Of a DNA stretch of 64,000 nt, positions 1-11,000 are shown one piece after another; within the stretch, counting starts at the first letter, position 1, and each line of letters starts with the position of its first letter. The stretch lies in the NCBI RefSeq assembly GCF_900450705.1, contig NZ_UGHK01000002.1:1554970-1618969 (forward strand). Reading direction: 5' to 3'. The stretch is from Avibacterium paragallinarum (GTDB lineage: Bacteria > Pseudomonadota > Gammaproteobacteria > Enterobacterales > Pasteurellaceae). Below the pieces are notes generated by a model. That model did not search any database, was not told the DNA's origin, and was given only the letters and a program-made list of their open reading frames with translations. Position numbers and translations under genes: made by a program.

Positions 1-896
1 TTTTTCACTCTAGAAATGCGTTGAATTTATCTTTGGAAGAAGTATCTAAACAGATCAATTTACGTCTTTCGATTTTACAATGTCTTGAAAATGATGAATT
101 TACCCATCGTACTATTTCAGCGACTTATATGAAAGGATATATTCGTAATTACGCAAAATTTTTACGTTTACCTTCAGAAACTTGGGAACCTGTTATTGCT
201 TCTCTTGCTGAAACGACAGTAAATGATTTATCTCGAGGAGCAAGAGCAAATAAAGCAATAAATCAGCATAATTCACACAATTATTCAATAACTTGTATTT
301 CCTTTATTATTGCAGCTATTCTGCTGATTTTAAGTGTACTCTGGTGGTGGGAAAATTATCAAAAATCAAATATTGAACGTGATCATTTAGTGCAAGAATA
401 TGTTGGGAATCAAAAAAATACATCCGTCAAATTAGAAAGCAAAGTACCTGAGCTTCCTAAATTAGAAACAATAGAAGAAGCTCAAGCTGTAAAACAACTA
501 GCTATCGACGATATTGAGGAAAATAAACATTCCAATGAAGTTATTTTATCTTCCAAACCTGATGTGGAATCCATCGTTAGTACTAAAATTGCAGAGATAC
601 CAACCGCTCATAAAGAAATTTTAAATAATGAAAAGATAGTGAATAGTCCTAATGCATCAAATACCCCAATATTACAGATTAAAGTAACTGAATCAAATTG
701 TTGGATTAGCGTAAAAAACGAGCATCATCAAGTATTAGCTCAAAAATTATATAATAAAGGGGATGAGTTAATTTTTAATGAAAATACTATCTATGATTTA
801 ACCATTGGTGCTCCAAGCAATGTTGAAATCATTTATAAAGGAGAAGACTATCCATTAAAAGTTGATGGTCGAGTAGCGAAATTTAAATTGCAGTAA
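1..896 (+). CDS. rodZ: Cytoskeleton protein RodZ, 5' end cut by window
   Basis: RodZ is a bitopic inner-membrane protein that links MreB filaments to the cell-wall elongation machinery. The visible part has the end of a helix-turn-helix domain (LSLEEVSKQINLRLSILQ, then YMKGYIRNYAKFLRL), a single membrane segment at about residues 90-112 counted from base 21 that ends in three tryptophans, a low-complexity linker, and a C-terminal periplasmic beta domain of the DUF4115 kind. The frame is open through base 1 (encoding FHSRNA before LNLSLEE), so the true start lies upstream. It ends 15 bp before ispG, the order seen in related genomes. Confidence 0.9.
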   Translation, partial: FHSRNALNLSLEEVSKQINLRLSILQCLENDEFTHRTISATYMKGYIRNYAKFLRLPSETWEPVIASLAETTVNDLSRGARANKAINQHNSHNYSITCISFIIAAILLILSVLWWWENYQKSNIERDHLVQEYVGNQKNTSVKLESKVPELPKLETIEEAQAVKQLAIDDIEENKHSNEVILSSKPDVESIVSTKIAEIPTAHKEILNNEKIVNSPNASNTPILQIKVTESNCWISVKNEHHQVLAQKLYNKGDELIFNENTIYDLTIGAPSNVEIIYKGEDYPLKVDGRVAKFKLQ

Positions 897-911
897 GCAA
901 AGAGTAACAGA

Positions 912-2018
912 ATGTCATCATTTAAACCCAGTATTAAACGTCGTGAATCGACAAAAATTTATGTCGGCAATGTGCCTGTGGGGGGCGACTCGCCGATAGC
1001 CGTGCAATCTATGACCAACACCCGCACCACAGACGTGGAAGCTACAGTGGCACAAATTAAAGCCCTTGAACGTGTTGGGGCGGATATTGTGCGGGTTTCT
1101 GTACCCACAATGGATGCAGCAGAAGCGTTTAAATTAATCAAGCAACAAGTGAATGTGCCATTAGTGGCGGATATTCATTTTGATTATCGTATTGCTTTGA
1201 AAGTGGCGGAATACGGCGTGGATTGTTTGCGTATTAATCCCGGTAATATTGGGCGTGAAGATCGCATTCGTGCCGTGGTGGATTGTGCCAAAGATAAGAA
1301 TATTCCTATTCGTATTGGGGTTAATGCGGGATCATTGGAGCGTGATATTCAAGAAAAATTTGGTGAGCCAACGCCTGAAGCCTTGCTCGAAAGTGCCTTA
1401 CGCCACGTTGAAATTTTGGATCGGCTTAATTTCGATCAGTTTAAAGTGAGCGTGAAAGCCTCAGATGTGTTTCTTGCGGTAGAAAGTTACCGTTTATTGG
1501 CAAAAGCGATCAAACAGCCGTTGCATTTAGGCATTACCGAAGCAGGTGGTGCAAGAGCGGGGGCGGTGAAATCTGCAGTGGGGCTTGGAATGTTGCTCGC
1601 TGAAGGAATTGGTGACACCTTACGCGTTTCTTTAGCCGCTGATCCTGTAGAAGAAATTAAAGTGGGCTTTGATATTTTGAAATCCTTGCGTATCCGCTCT
1701 CGAGGGATTAATTTCATTGCTTGCCCAACCTGTTCCCGTCAAGAATTTGATGTGATCGGCACAGTGAACGCCCTTGAACAACGCCTTGAAGATATTATCA
1801 CTCCAATGGACGTTTCCATTATTGGCTGTGTGGTGAATGGGCCGGGCGAAGCACTGGTATCAGATCTTGGTGTTACGGGTGGCAACAAGAAAAGCGGTTA
1901 TTATGTTGATGGCGAACGCCAAAAAGAACGTTTTGATAATGAAGATCTAATCAATCAATTAGAAGCAAAGATTCGTGCTAAAGTGGCACAACAAGATCCA
2001 AAAAATCGAATTATTTAA
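912..2018 (+). CDS. ispG: 4-hydroxy-3-methylbut-2-en-1-yl diphosphate synthase (flavodoxin)
   Basis: IspG (GcpE) catalyses the penultimate step of the MEP isoprenoid pathway, reducing methylerythritol cyclodiphosphate to HMBPP with a [4Fe-4S] cluster. The 368-residue length is standard. The cluster ligands are visible as CPTCSR near residue 271 and GCVVNGPGE near residue 306, and the TIM-barrel start is recognisable in [14 protein letters not shown]. The gene lies between rodZ and hisS with short gaps and is probably co-transcribed with them. No unusual feature was seen. Confidence 0.97.
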   Translation: MSSFKPSIKRRESTKIYVGNVPVGGDSPIAVQSMTNTRTTDVEATVAQIKALERVGADIVRVSVPTMDAAEAFKLIKQQVNVPLVADIHFDYRIALKVAEYGVDCLRINPGNIGREDRIRAVVDCAKDKNIPIRIGVNAGSLERDIQEKFGEPTPEALLESALRHVEILDRLNFDQFKVSVKASDVFLAVESYRLLAKAIKQPLHLGITEAGGARAGAVKSAVGLGMLLAEGIGDTLRVSLAADPVEEIKVGFDILKSLRIRSRGINFIACPTCSRQEFDVIGTVNALEQRLEDIITPMDVSIIGCVVNGPGEALVSDLGVTGGNKKSGYYVDGERQKERFDNEDLINQLEAKIRAKVAQQDPKNRII

Positions 2019-2028
2019 GGAAAATATT

Positions 2029-3300
2029 GTGGCGAAAACAATTCAAGCAATTCGTGGAATGAATGATTGTTCTCCAACTGAAAGCCCGTTGTGGCAATGG
2101 GTGGAAAGCAAGGTTCGTAATGTTTTACAAAGTTATGGTTATTCTGAAGTACGTATGCCGATTGTGGAAAGCACCCCACTTTTTGCACGTGCTATCGGTG
2201 AAGTTACCGATGTGGTTTCTAAAGAAATGTACACCTTTTGGGATAATGATGAACAGCTTACCCTCCGCCCTGAAGGAACAGCGGGCTGTGTGCGTGCGGC
2301 GATTGAACACGGCTGGATCTATAATAATGAGCAACGTTTGTGGTATCTCGGGCCAATGTTCCGCCACGAACGTCCGCAAAAAGGGCGTTATCGCCAGTTT
2401 CATCAGGCAGGCGTGGAAGTGTTTGGGATCGCCAATCCAGAAATTGATGCGGAACTCATTTTATTAACGGCTCGCTTGTGGAAAGAACTTGGTATCGATC
2501 AACACGTTAGCTTACAACTCAATTCTATCGGCTCTTTAGAAGCACGAAAAAATTATCGTTCGGCACTCGTTGCTTTTTTACAACAGCACATTGATTTACT
2601 TAGTGAAGAAGAAAAAGAACGCTTAGAAAAAAATCCATTACGGATTTTAGACAGCAAAAATCAAGCCCTGCAACAAGTGCTAAACGACGCACCTAAATTA
2701 TTAGATTACCTTGATGAAGAAAGTCGCGAGCATTTCGCCCAGCTTTGCACCTTGCTTGATGAAATGGGGATTGCTTATGAAGTTAATCCTAAACTGGTGC
2801 GAGGCTTGGATTATTACAACAAAACCGTTTTTGAATGGGTTACGACCGCACTGGGTGCCCAAGGCACGGTGTGCGGCGGTGGGCGTTATGACAGCTTAGT
2901 CGAACAACTTGGTGGACACGCCACAACAGGTGTGGGCTTCGCGATGGGGTTAGAACGCTTAATCTTGCTAGTTCAAGAAGTGAATAGCCAAATTCATTTA
3001 CCAAGAGCGGTGGATATTTATTTGGTTTATCAAGGTGAAGGCACGACATTGACCGCGTTCCAATTAGCAGAAAAACTGCGTACAAACCTACCGCACTTAC
3101 GCACAATGACCCACTGCAGCGGCGGTAATTTCAAAAAACAATTTAAGCGTGCAGACAAAGTAGGAGCGAAAGTTGCCCTTGTCATTGGTGAAAGTGAAGT
3201 GCAAAACCAACAAGTAGTGGTGAAAGATTTACAGGGCGGTGAGCAGCAAACTATCGCACAAACCAACGTGATCGATTTTTTAAAAACTGTATTTGAGTAA
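2029..3300 (+). CDS. hisS: Histidyl-tRNA synthetase
   Basis: HisS is a class II aminoacyl-tRNA synthetase that charges tRNA-His. Class II motif 2 is visible as [16 protein letters not shown], and the HisRS signatures [12 protein letters not shown] and [14 protein letters not shown] lie further on. The C-terminal anticodon-binding domain covers about the last 95 residues. I chose the GTG at 2029 (protein begins [13 protein letters not shown]) because it follows AAGG at a good distance and matches the family N-terminus; an upstream ATG would add 18 residues that overlap ispG. The product is 423 residues, the usual length. Confidence 0.96.
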   Translation: MAKTIQAIRGMNDCSPTESPLWQWVESKVRNVLQSYGYSEVRMPIVESTPLFARAIGEVTDVVSKEMYTFWDNDEQLTLRPEGTAGCVRAAIEHGWIYNNEQRLWYLGPMFRHERPQKGRYRQFHQAGVEVFGIANPEIDAELILLTARLWKELGIDQHVSLQLNSIGSLEARKNYRSALVAFLQQHIDLLSEEEKERLEKNPLRILDSKNQALQQVLNDAPKLLDYLDEESREHFAQLCTLLDEMGIAYEVNPKLVRGLDYYNKTVFEWVTTALGAQGTVCGGGRYDSLVEQLGGHATTGVGFAMGLERLILLVQEVNSQIHLPRAVDIYLVYQGEGTTLTAFQLAEKLRTNLPHLRTMTHCSGGNFKKQFKRADKVGAKVALVIGESEVQNQQVVVKDLQGGEQQTIAQTNVIDFLKTVFE

Positions 3301-3309
3301 GGAAAAACT

Positions 3310-3924
3310 ATGGCTTATACCATTGAAGAAGAACAAGAACTGAACGAAATTAAAAACTGGTGGAAAGAAAACGGTAAAATGGTCATCGCCATTTTTGTTT
3401 TAGCTTTCGCGGGAGTATTCGGCTGGCGTTATTGGCAATCTCATCAAATCGCACAGAGCCAGCAACGTTCTCTCCAATATGAACAAATTGTACAACAATT
3501 CCAAGAGGATAAAGGAAAAATTCAGGACATAGAACAATTTGTACAAAGCAATAGTAAAACTGCTTATGCTGTATTTACTTTATTAGATACCACGGCGGTT
3601 TCTGTTCAAAATCAAGATTTTTCTCAGGCAGAAAACCTACTTAAGCAAGCTCTGCTAAATTCTGATGATGATATATTACAATCTCTTGTTTCATTACGTT
3701 TAGCGTTAGTTCAATTTCAGTTAAAAAAATTTAATGATGCGATGCAAACTTTAAATTCTATTAAAAGTAATAGTAGCTGGGACAGTTCAGTCTTATTATT
3801 AAAAGGCGATATTCAATTTGCACTTGGAGAAAAAGAGGAAGCCAAAACGACTTTTCAAGAGGGTTTAAAAAAGGCAGACTCTACAATGATCGAATCATTC
3901 CGAGTAAGATTAAATAATTATTAA
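3310..3924 (+). CDS. yfgM: YfgM family TPR protein, SecYEG-associated
   Basis: YfgM is an inner-membrane protein with a periplasmic tetratricopeptide domain that works beside PpiD at the Sec translocon. The 204-residue protein has a short cytoplasmic head rich in E and N, one membrane segment at about residues 24-42 (MVIAIFVLAFAGVFGW), and an alpha-helical periplasmic part with TPR-like spacing. It starts 9 bp after hisS, as in related genomes. Assignment rests on architecture and position; residue-level similarity cannot be measured here. Confidence 0.85.
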   Translation: MAYTIEEEQELNEIKNWWKENGKMVIAIFVLAFAGVFGWRYWQSHQIAQSQQRSLQYEQIVQQFQEDKGKIQDIEQFVQSNSKTAYAVFTLLDTTAVSVQNQDFSQAENLLKQALLNSDDDILQSLVSLRLALVQFQLKKFNDAMQTLNSIKSNSSWDSSVLLLKGDIQFALGEKEEAKTTFQEGLKKADSTMIESFRVRLNNY

Positions 3925-3967
3925 GATATGATTTTTATTGATGTGTCTAAAATATATAGGTTAACTT

Positions 3968-5209
3968 ATGGAAAAAAACAAAAACTGGGGTGATTTATTT
4001 ATTAATTTCACTATCGCTTTGTATTTTTTGCTATTCCTTCTTTTCTCAAGAAGTTATAACCTTGCACCCACACTATTAATTATTAGTGCTATTGTATTTG
4101 TATTTTTAAAGAGAAAACAAATAGATTTTTTTACTGAGAAAGAACACAAAATATTAGTTCTAAGCTATCTAGTATATTTCGTAATAATATTACTTACTGT
4201 TATTTTACATCAAGATAAACTAAAAGATTTAGATAAACCTAGTAGAATCATACTCTATTTACCGGTACTGCTTTTATTAATTCATTATAAATTAAGATTT
4301 AAGACATTATTATATAGCATTCCTATGTCAGCTATTTTAGCTGGATGTGTTGCCTGTTATCAGTGCTTTTACCTTGGAGATTGGGGAGCATTTAAGCATG
4401 TTCAATTAATTCAGGGTGGCGATATTTCTATGTCGTTGGGAATATTTTCAATTTGTATGATGTTATATAGCCTTAGTAAAGGTCATAAACTATTAGCCTT
4501 ATTTTGTTTTCTAGGTAGTCTAATGGGAATATTTGGAAGTATTTTATCCACAGCTAGGGGAGGATGGATTGTATTGCCTATTATTATCCCTTTTATCTTG
4601 ATTATATATCGTAAATTTATACCTAAATATTTTATTCCCCTTATGTTAGGTGTATTTATTATTTCTGGTTATCTATTTAACTTAACAGATGGTGGACGCT
4701 TAAGAGATCGCATAATGACCACCCAAGACCAAATTACTAGATATTTCTATAAGAATGATTCGGATACTTCCCTTGGCTATCGCTTTGATATGTGGAAAGG
4801 TGCTTGGATCGCTATTAAAGAAAAACCTATTTTAGGATGGGGAAATGAAGGCTTAAAAAGTAAAAAAGAAAAGTTGGCTGAAAACGGAATTATCAGTAAA
4901 CATTCTGCAGAATTCTATCATAACCATAATCAATTTATTGATGAAACCGCAAAACGCGGAATCATCGGATTAATTGGGTTATTAACCATTTTTCTTATTC
5001 CTCTAAGTTATTTTGGGTGCCGATTAATAAGACAAACTAACCTAGAAATACGATGTTTAGCTTTATGTGGAACGGTACATATTATTTCCACAATGTGCTA
5101 TAATTTATCTCAAGGCTTCTTCGCACATAATTCAGGAAATACCTTTTATTTTCTTTCAGTTATTATTTTTTACGCAGCAATTAAAGTACAGGAGAAAAAG
5201 CATTCATAA
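3968..5209 (+). CDS. O-antigen ligase / Wzy_C-domain membrane protein
   Basis: This 413-residue protein is almost entirely hydrophobic with about ten to twelve predicted membrane segments. The large periplasmic loop holds the Wzy_C signatures STARGGW near residue 195 and YHNHNQFIDETAKRG near residue 317, with the histidine and arginine expected of WaaL-type ligases. Such proteins transfer polysaccharide from undecaprenyl diphosphate to lipid A-core, or extend it. The glycosyltransferase follows 21 bp later, so the pair probably acts on one lipooligosaccharide structure. A+T content is higher than in hisS before it. Ligase versus polymerase cannot be decided from sequence alone. Confidence 0.82.
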   Translation: MEKNKNWGDLFINFTIALYFLLFLLFSRSYNLAPTLLIISAIVFVFLKRKQIDFFTEKEHKILVLSYLVYFVIILLTVILHQDKLKDLDKPSRIILYLPVLLLLIHYKLRFKTLLYSIPMSAILAGCVACYQCFYLGDWGAFKHVQLIQGGDISMSLGIFSICMMLYSLSKGHKLLALFCFLGSLMGIFGSILSTARGGWIVLPIIIPFILIIYRKFIPKYFIPLMLGVFIISGYLFNLTDGGRLRDRIMTTQDQITRYFYKNDSDTSLGYRFDMWKGAWIAIKEKPILGWGNEGLKSKKEKLAENGIISKHSAEFYHNHNQFIDETAKRGIIGLIGLLTIFLIPLSYFGCRLIRQTNLEIRCLALCGTVHIISTMCYNLSQGFFAHNSGNTFYFLSVIIFYAAIKVQEKKHS

Positions 5210-5230
5210 ATATGCTCTAAGGAAAACAAA

Positions 5231-6220
5231 ATGAAATTTTCGATTATTATTCCGTTTTATCAAGCTGAACATCATATTTTGGTATCATTGACATCCTGCT
5301 TAAACCAAACATACCAGAATTTTGAAGCTATCTTTATAGATGATGGCTCAACGGATAATACTTCATCGATTATTGAAAGCTATATGGCATCTGAGCCGCG
5401 TATAAAATTATTCAAACATCCTAAGAATATGGGAACTTTTTGGGCTAGAAAAACGGGTATAGAAGCTGCTACCGGAGAATATATCCTTTTTTTAGATTCC
5501 GATGATGAGTTAACAAAGGATGCCTTAGCTTCTTTATTTTCTCACCCTAAATCAGATATTGTTATGTTTCAATATTTAAAAAAAAATTGTTTACAATCTC
5601 CAAAAATGATAGGGGGGGGGGTAGAAGAAGCCTTACCTTATTTAACTTCTTCTCAAGAAATCACAGATTTCACCAATATTCAATCACATAATGCCCTCTT
5701 AACGGCTCTACTACAAAATCGAAATATCATAAATTGGTCCGCCGCTGGAAAACTGTACAATGCAACCTGTTTGAAAACCGCAATCAAAAAATTGGCTTTT
5801 ATTAATCGTAAATTTATTCTTGCCGAAGATTTGCTTATTTATATGGCTATGTTAATGGAAACAAACAGTTTTTCATTTATAGATAACGTGTTTTATATTT
5901 ATCATTTCAATCCTTTATCTAGCACTCACGAAGGTAATAGCATCAGCCTTAAAATTAAGCAACTTTCCCTTGCTCAAACCTATCTATTGACCTATCAAAA
6001 GCAATTCAAGAATGAAATTACCTCTCAAGATAATAGGCTTATCGAATACTTTCTAGAATGCTCTTTCGTGGAAATTTATACTTACCTTCAAACCACGATA
6101 AAAAACAAAGCTAAATTTATTTTCTATTTATCAAAATATTTTCTTTCAATAACTAACGATATGAAGAAACGATTCATTGTTTTTTCATACAAGAAATACA
6201 AACAAAAGAAATTAGTGTAA
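5231..6220 (+). CDS. Glycosyltransferase family 2, probably phase-variable
   Basis: The N-terminal 120 residues are a GT-A fold of family 2: FSIIIPFYQAEHHI at the start, DDGSTDNT near residue 36, and the metal-binding DSDDEL near residue 93. The rest is a lysine-rich domain likely to face the membrane. The probable role is sugar transfer to lipooligosaccharide together with the upstream ligase-like protein. Codons 128-131 consist of an uninterrupted run of ten G encoding Gly-Gly-Gly and the first base of Val. The frame is open as read, so the gene is in the ON state, but gain or loss of one G would stop it early. Confidence 0.88.
   Translation: MKFSIIIPFYQAEHHILVSLTSCLNQTYQNFEAIFIDDGSTDNTSSIIESYMASEPRIKLFKHPKNMGTFWARKTGIEAATGEYILFLDSDDELTKDALASLFSHPKSDIVMFQYLKKNCLQSPKMIGGGVEEALPYLTSSQEITDFTNIQSHNALLTALLQNRNIINWSAAGKLYNATCLKTAIKKLAFINRKFILAEDLLIYMAMLMETNSFSFIDNVFYIYHFNPLSSTHEGNSISLKIKQLSLAQTYLLTYQKQFKNEITSQDNRLIEYFLECSFVEIYTYLQTTIKNKAKFIFYLSKYFLSITNDMKKRFIVFSYKKYKQKKLV
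5612..5621 (+). repeat. Poly-G tract (10 G) inside the glycosyltransferase gene
   Basis: Ten consecutive G lie inside an otherwise A+T-rich coding region. Homopolymeric G tracts of this length in surface-sugar genes of Pasteurellaceae and Neisseriaceae are known to change length by slipped-strand mispairing. A run of nine A lies about 30 bases upstream (around 5578-5586). Confidence 0.9.
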
Positions 6221-6514
6221 TTTGTAAGAAATACCCTTTTTCCCCTTAGCAACACATTAAAATTATACTTAATTTTTGTTTAGTACAAAAATAAGATAGA
6301 TACCCTATAAATAATACTTTAATGCAATGTAAAACAGTATTATGCTAATAATTAAATAGTTACATTTCTCTTTTACACTTTCAAAATTAGATCATTTTGT
6401 AATGAACGTAGTGAGAAATTTATTTTAAATAATAGAAAGTGCGGTGGAAATTTAATTCATTTTTTTGGATTTAATGATAATTTCTAGGCGATCGAGAATA
6501 AGGATAAATTAAGA
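6221..6514. other. A+T-rich intergenic region with one uptake signal
   Basis: Between the glycosyltransferase and proB I see no credible gene. AAAGTGCGGT at 6436-6445 is an uptake signal sequence. The proB promoter must lie here but no clear -35/-10 pair was picked out. Confidence 0.6.
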
Positions 6515-7621
6515 ATGAAAGCACAAAAGAAAACCATTGTCGTCAAGTTTGGAACAAGCACCCTCACGCAAGGAACAACGAAACTTCATCGTCCGCATAT
6601 GATGGAAATTGTGCGACAAATCACCCAATTGCATCAAGCTGGTTTTCGCATAATTATTGTTACCTCTGGGGCAATGGCGGCGGGGAGAGATTATCTCAAT
6701 CACCCAACCTTACCCCCTACCATCGCCTCAAAACAACTGTTGGCAGCAGTGGGGCAAAGCCAACTGATTCAAACGTGGGAACAGCTTTTTTCCATTTATG
6801 ATATTCATATTGGGCAAATTTTACTCAGTCGAGCCGATATTGAAGATCGCGAACGTTTCCTCAACGCCCGCGACACCCTTAACGCCTTGTTAGATAACGG
6901 TATCATCCCCGTGATTAATGAAAATGATGCAGTGGCGACAGCGGAAATCAAAGTGGGCGACAACGATAATCTATCCGCATTAGTGGCGATCTTAGCACAG
7001 GCAGAACAGCTTTATTTGCTGACGGATCAACAAGGCTTATTTGACAGCGATCCGAGAAAAAATCCCCACGCAAAATTGCTTTCTGTGGTAGAAAAAATCA
7101 CCGATGACATTCGCCAAATCGCAGGCGGCAGCGGCACGACACTTGGCACAGGCGGAATGTCCACCAAAGTTATCGCCGCCGATGTTGCTACCCGTTCAGG
7201 AGTTGAAACCATCATTGCCCCAGGCAATCGAGAAAATGTGATTGTGGATTTAGCTTATGGCGAAAACATCGGCACAAAATTTAGGGTGCAAACCGACCGT
7301 CTTGAAAGCCGTAAACAATGGCTTTTCGCTGCCCCTTCCGCTGGCACAATTACCATTGACGAGGGGGCAACAAGTGCGGTGCTAATTCAACATAAATCTT
7401 TATTACCAGCTGGTATTTTAAATATCGAAGGGCGTTTTTCTCGCGGTGAAGTAGTTAAAATTCAACAGCCGAACGGAAAAATCATCGCCCTTGGTATTCC
7501 TCGCTATAACAGCGATGCCTTGCAGTTAATCAAAGGCAAAAAATCCCAAGATATTGAGCTAATTCTCGGTTATGAATATGGCTCAGTGGCGATTCATCGT
7601 GATGATATGGTGGTGCTGTGA
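6515..7621 (+). CDS. proB: Glutamate 5-kinase
   Basis: ProB phosphorylates glutamate to glutamyl 5-phosphate, the first and proline-inhibited step of proline synthesis. The 368-residue protein has the amino-acid-kinase domain ([12 protein letters not shown] at residues 9-20; [21 protein letters not shown] around 135-155) and a C-terminal PUA domain of about 100 residues ([15 protein letters not shown] onward). Length and domain order are standard. proA does not follow, so the gene stands alone here. Confidence 0.96.
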   Translation: MKAQKKTIVVKFGTSTLTQGTTKLHRPHMMEIVRQITQLHQAGFRIIIVTSGAMAAGRDYLNHPTLPPTIASKQLLAAVGQSQLIQTWEQLFSIYDIHIGQILLSRADIEDRERFLNARDTLNALLDNGIIPVINENDAVATAEIKVGDNDNLSALVAILAQAEQLYLLTDQQGLFDSDPRKNPHAKLLSVVEKITDDIRQIAGGSGTTLGTGGMSTKVIAADVATRSGVETIIAPGNRENVIVDLAYGENIGTKFRVQTDRLESRKQWLFAAPSAGTITIDEGATSAVLIQHKSLLPAGILNIEGRFSRGEVVKIQQPNGKIIALGIPRYNSDALQLIKGKKSQDIELILGYEYGSVAIHRDDMVVL

Positions 7622-8000
7622 TTTTTAATTCTTAAATTATCATCAAGCTACTGATAGCTTATCCTTGCTTGTGTACAGTTATGTATGCAAAACCATTATT
7701 TATTCATATTCAGTCAGGGAAAATCTTTATAGGAAGTGTGCATTATCTAATTTTTATTGTGCAAAAACTCAATAATAAATTACATTGATGAACACTTCTT
7801 TTTTATGCATTGCAGTTAGATTATTAAAACGCATTTTTTATCGCTTCTAACTTACTACTTTGTTGAACGTAGAATGTACAATGGATATTGATATATTAAT
7901 TTGCTAGAAAATAGCTTCAGAAGACATTGAACACTTACGCAAACGTTTTCGTTTTAATAAAAATTCCTTTATAATAACCCCGTTTTCATTAATCTAACCA
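7622..8000. other. Intergenic region upstream of purL
   Basis: No gene could be supported in these 379 bases. The right end holds the purL control region: a PurR box at 7937-7952 and a TATAAT at 7970-7975. The remainder is A+T-rich without a clear terminator for proB. Confidence 0.6.
7937..7952 (+). promoter_or_regulatory. PurR operator of purL
   Basis: The sequence ACGCAAACGTTTTCGT differs at one position from the PurR consensus ACGCAAACGTTTGCGT. It overlaps the expected -35 position of the TATAAT at 7970-7975, about 60 bases before the purL start, so bound PurR would block RNA polymerase. Confidence 0.88.
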
Positions 8001-8012
8001 ATGGTAAAGTCT

Positions 8013-11000
8013 ATGTTGCAGATTTTTCGTGGCTCACCAGCCCTTTCTCCCTTCCGTTTAAATCAACTTTCTCTTCGCTTCCAACAAGCTCAGCTTCCCG
8101 TTAAATCCTGTTATGCCGAATATGTGCATTTTGCCGAGCTAAGCGAAGCGCTGAATGCTCTTGAAGAGCAAGAATTAACCCAGTTATTGCATTATGGACC
8201 AACCTTGGCACAACACGAACCGCAAGGTGAATGTTTTATCGTGATTCCACGTGTAGGCACGATTTCTTCTTGGTCATCAAAAGCCACGGACATTGCACAC
8301 AACTGCGGTTTAGACAAAGTGCTGCGTTTAGAGCGAGGTCTAGCCTTTTATTTTGAATTATCCCGCGAACTCAGCCCGCAAGAGCAATCGGCACTTACAA
8401 GCCATATTTACGATCGAATGATGGAAACGGTGATCCGCACGCCACAAGAAGCAGAAATCTTATTCCAACATCAAGCCCCGAAAGCCTTTACCCGAGTAGA
8501 TATTTTAAACGGCGGTCGCCAAGCCCTAGAACAAGCCAATGTGGAATTGGGTTTAGCGTTGGCAGAAGATGAAATTGATTATTTGCTGGAAAATTTCACC
8601 GCACTTGGACGTAATCCAACGGATGTGGAACTCTATATGTTTGCCCAAGCCAACTCTGAGCATTGTCGCCACAAAATTTTTAATGCAGATTGGATCATTG
8701 ACGGCGAAAAACAAGAAAAATCCCTGTTCAAAATGATCAAAAATACCTTTGAAAAAACGCCTGATTATGTGCTTTCTGCTTATAAAGATAACGCAGCGGT
8801 AATGGAAGGTTCAAAGGTTGGACGCTTTTTCCCTGATCAAGATGGACAATATCGCTATCATAACGAAGATGCGCATATTCTAATGAAAGTGGAAACGCAC
8901 AACCACCCAACCGCCATTTCCCCTTTCCCAGGGGCTGCCACAGGTTCAGGCGGGGAAATCCGTGATGAAGGGGCAACAGGGCGAGGGGCAAAACCGAAAG
9001 CGGGTTTGGTGGGCTTTTCCGTTTCTAACTTGCTGATTCCTGATTTTGAGCAACCTTGGGAAAATCCATTATCTAAGCCAAACCGTATCGCTTCAGCCCT
9101 AGATATTATGCTTGAAGCCCCATTAGGCGGTGCGGCATTTAATAATGAATTTGGTCGCCCAGCCTTGCTTGGTTATTTCCGTACTTATGAAGAAAAAGTG
9201 AACAGTTTCAATGGTGAAGAAGTGCGTGGCTATCACAAGCCTATTATGCTAGCAGGCGGAATTGGGAATATCCGTGCCGAACACGTGCAAAAAGGGGAAA
9301 TCCCTGTGGGGGCGAAATTGATCGTGCTTGGCGGCCCTGCGATGAACATCGGTTTAGGCGGTGGGGCGGCTTCTTCAATGACATCAGGCAAATCCAAAGA
9401 GGATCTTGATTTTGCCTCCGTGCAACGTGATAACCCTGAAATGGAACGCCGTTGCCAAGAAGTTATCGATCGCTGTTGGCAAATGGGCGATGACAACCCG
9501 ATTTTATTTATCCACGATGTGGGGGCTGGTGGGCTTTCTAATGCAATGCCTGAACTAGTACACGACGGCGGACGTGGCGGACGCTTTGAGTTGCGTGATA
9601 TTTTATGTGATGAAAAAGGAATGTCGCCGTTGGAAATTTGGTGTAACGAATCGCAAGAACGCTATGTACTGGCTGTTGCACCAGATAAATTAGCCTTATT
9701 TGAGCAACTTTGTCAGCGTGAACGTGCGCCATTTGCCATAATCGGTGAAGCCACAGAACAAGAACATCTCACCTTGCACGATGATCATTTTGCCAACGAT
9801 CCTATCGATCTGCCAATGAATGTGTTATTAGGAAAAACACCAAAAATGACCCGCGATGTGGCATCAGCACAAGTGAATAATCCTGCCGTAGATCAATCTC
9901 AAATTCAGCTCAAAGAAGCGTTATACCGTGTTTTACGCCTGCCTGTGGTGGCTGAAAAAACCTTCTTAATCACCATTGGCGATCGTTCCGTAACGGGAAT
10001 GGTGGCACGGGATCAAATGGTTGGCCCGTGGCAAATCCCCGTAGCGGATTGTGCGGTTACTACCACCTCTTTAGACAGCTATCACGGCGAAGCAATGGCA
10101 ATGGGCGAGCGTGCACCTGTGGCATTGTTAGATTTCGCTGCCTCCGCACGCTTAGCAGTTGCGGAAAGCCTAACCAATATTGCTGCCACAAACATTGGCG
10201 ATATTAAACGCATCAAACTTTCTGCAAACTGGATGTCTGCCGCAGGGCATAATGGTGAAGACGCCGGGCTATATGAAGCGGTCAAAGCCGTTGGTGAAGA
10301 GCTTTGCCCGCAGTTAGGTTTAACCATTCCTGTGGGGAAAGATTCGATGTCGATGAAAACCACTTGGCAGGAAAATGGCGAGCAAAAATCCGTTACTGCC
10401 CCACTTTCTTTGGTGATCAGTGCTTTTGCTCGAGTGGAAGATGTTCGCAAAACCGTAACCCCACAGCTTCGCACCGATAAAGGCAGCAGCCGTTTATTAT
10501 TGATTGATTTAGGTGAGGGCAAAAATCGCTTAGGTGCAACGGCATTGGCACAGGTTTATAAACAATTAGGTGATAAACCCGCAGATGTAGTGAATGTGGA
10601 AAGTCTGAAAGGCTTCTTCAATGCAATGCAACAACTGGTGAATGAACAAAAATTGCTCGCCTACCACGACCGATCCGATGGTGGCTTAATCATCACCCTT
10701 GCCGAAATGGCATTTGCGGGGCATTGCGGATTATTGGTGGACATCAGTGCCTTAGGCGATAACGATCTTGCCGTGCTGTTTAATGAAGAACTTGGTGCTG
10801 TGATCCAAGTGAAAGAAAGCGATCTCAACGCTGTTCGCCATATTTTTGAACAAAATAGCGTGCTACCGCTGTTGAAAGAACTCGGCACAGTAAGCCAAGA
10901 CGACCAATTTGAAATCACCCGTGGCACAAAAGTGGTATTAAAAGAAGCCCGTTCTGAATTGCGTGGCATTTGGGCTGAGCTAACGCACAAAATGCAAGCC

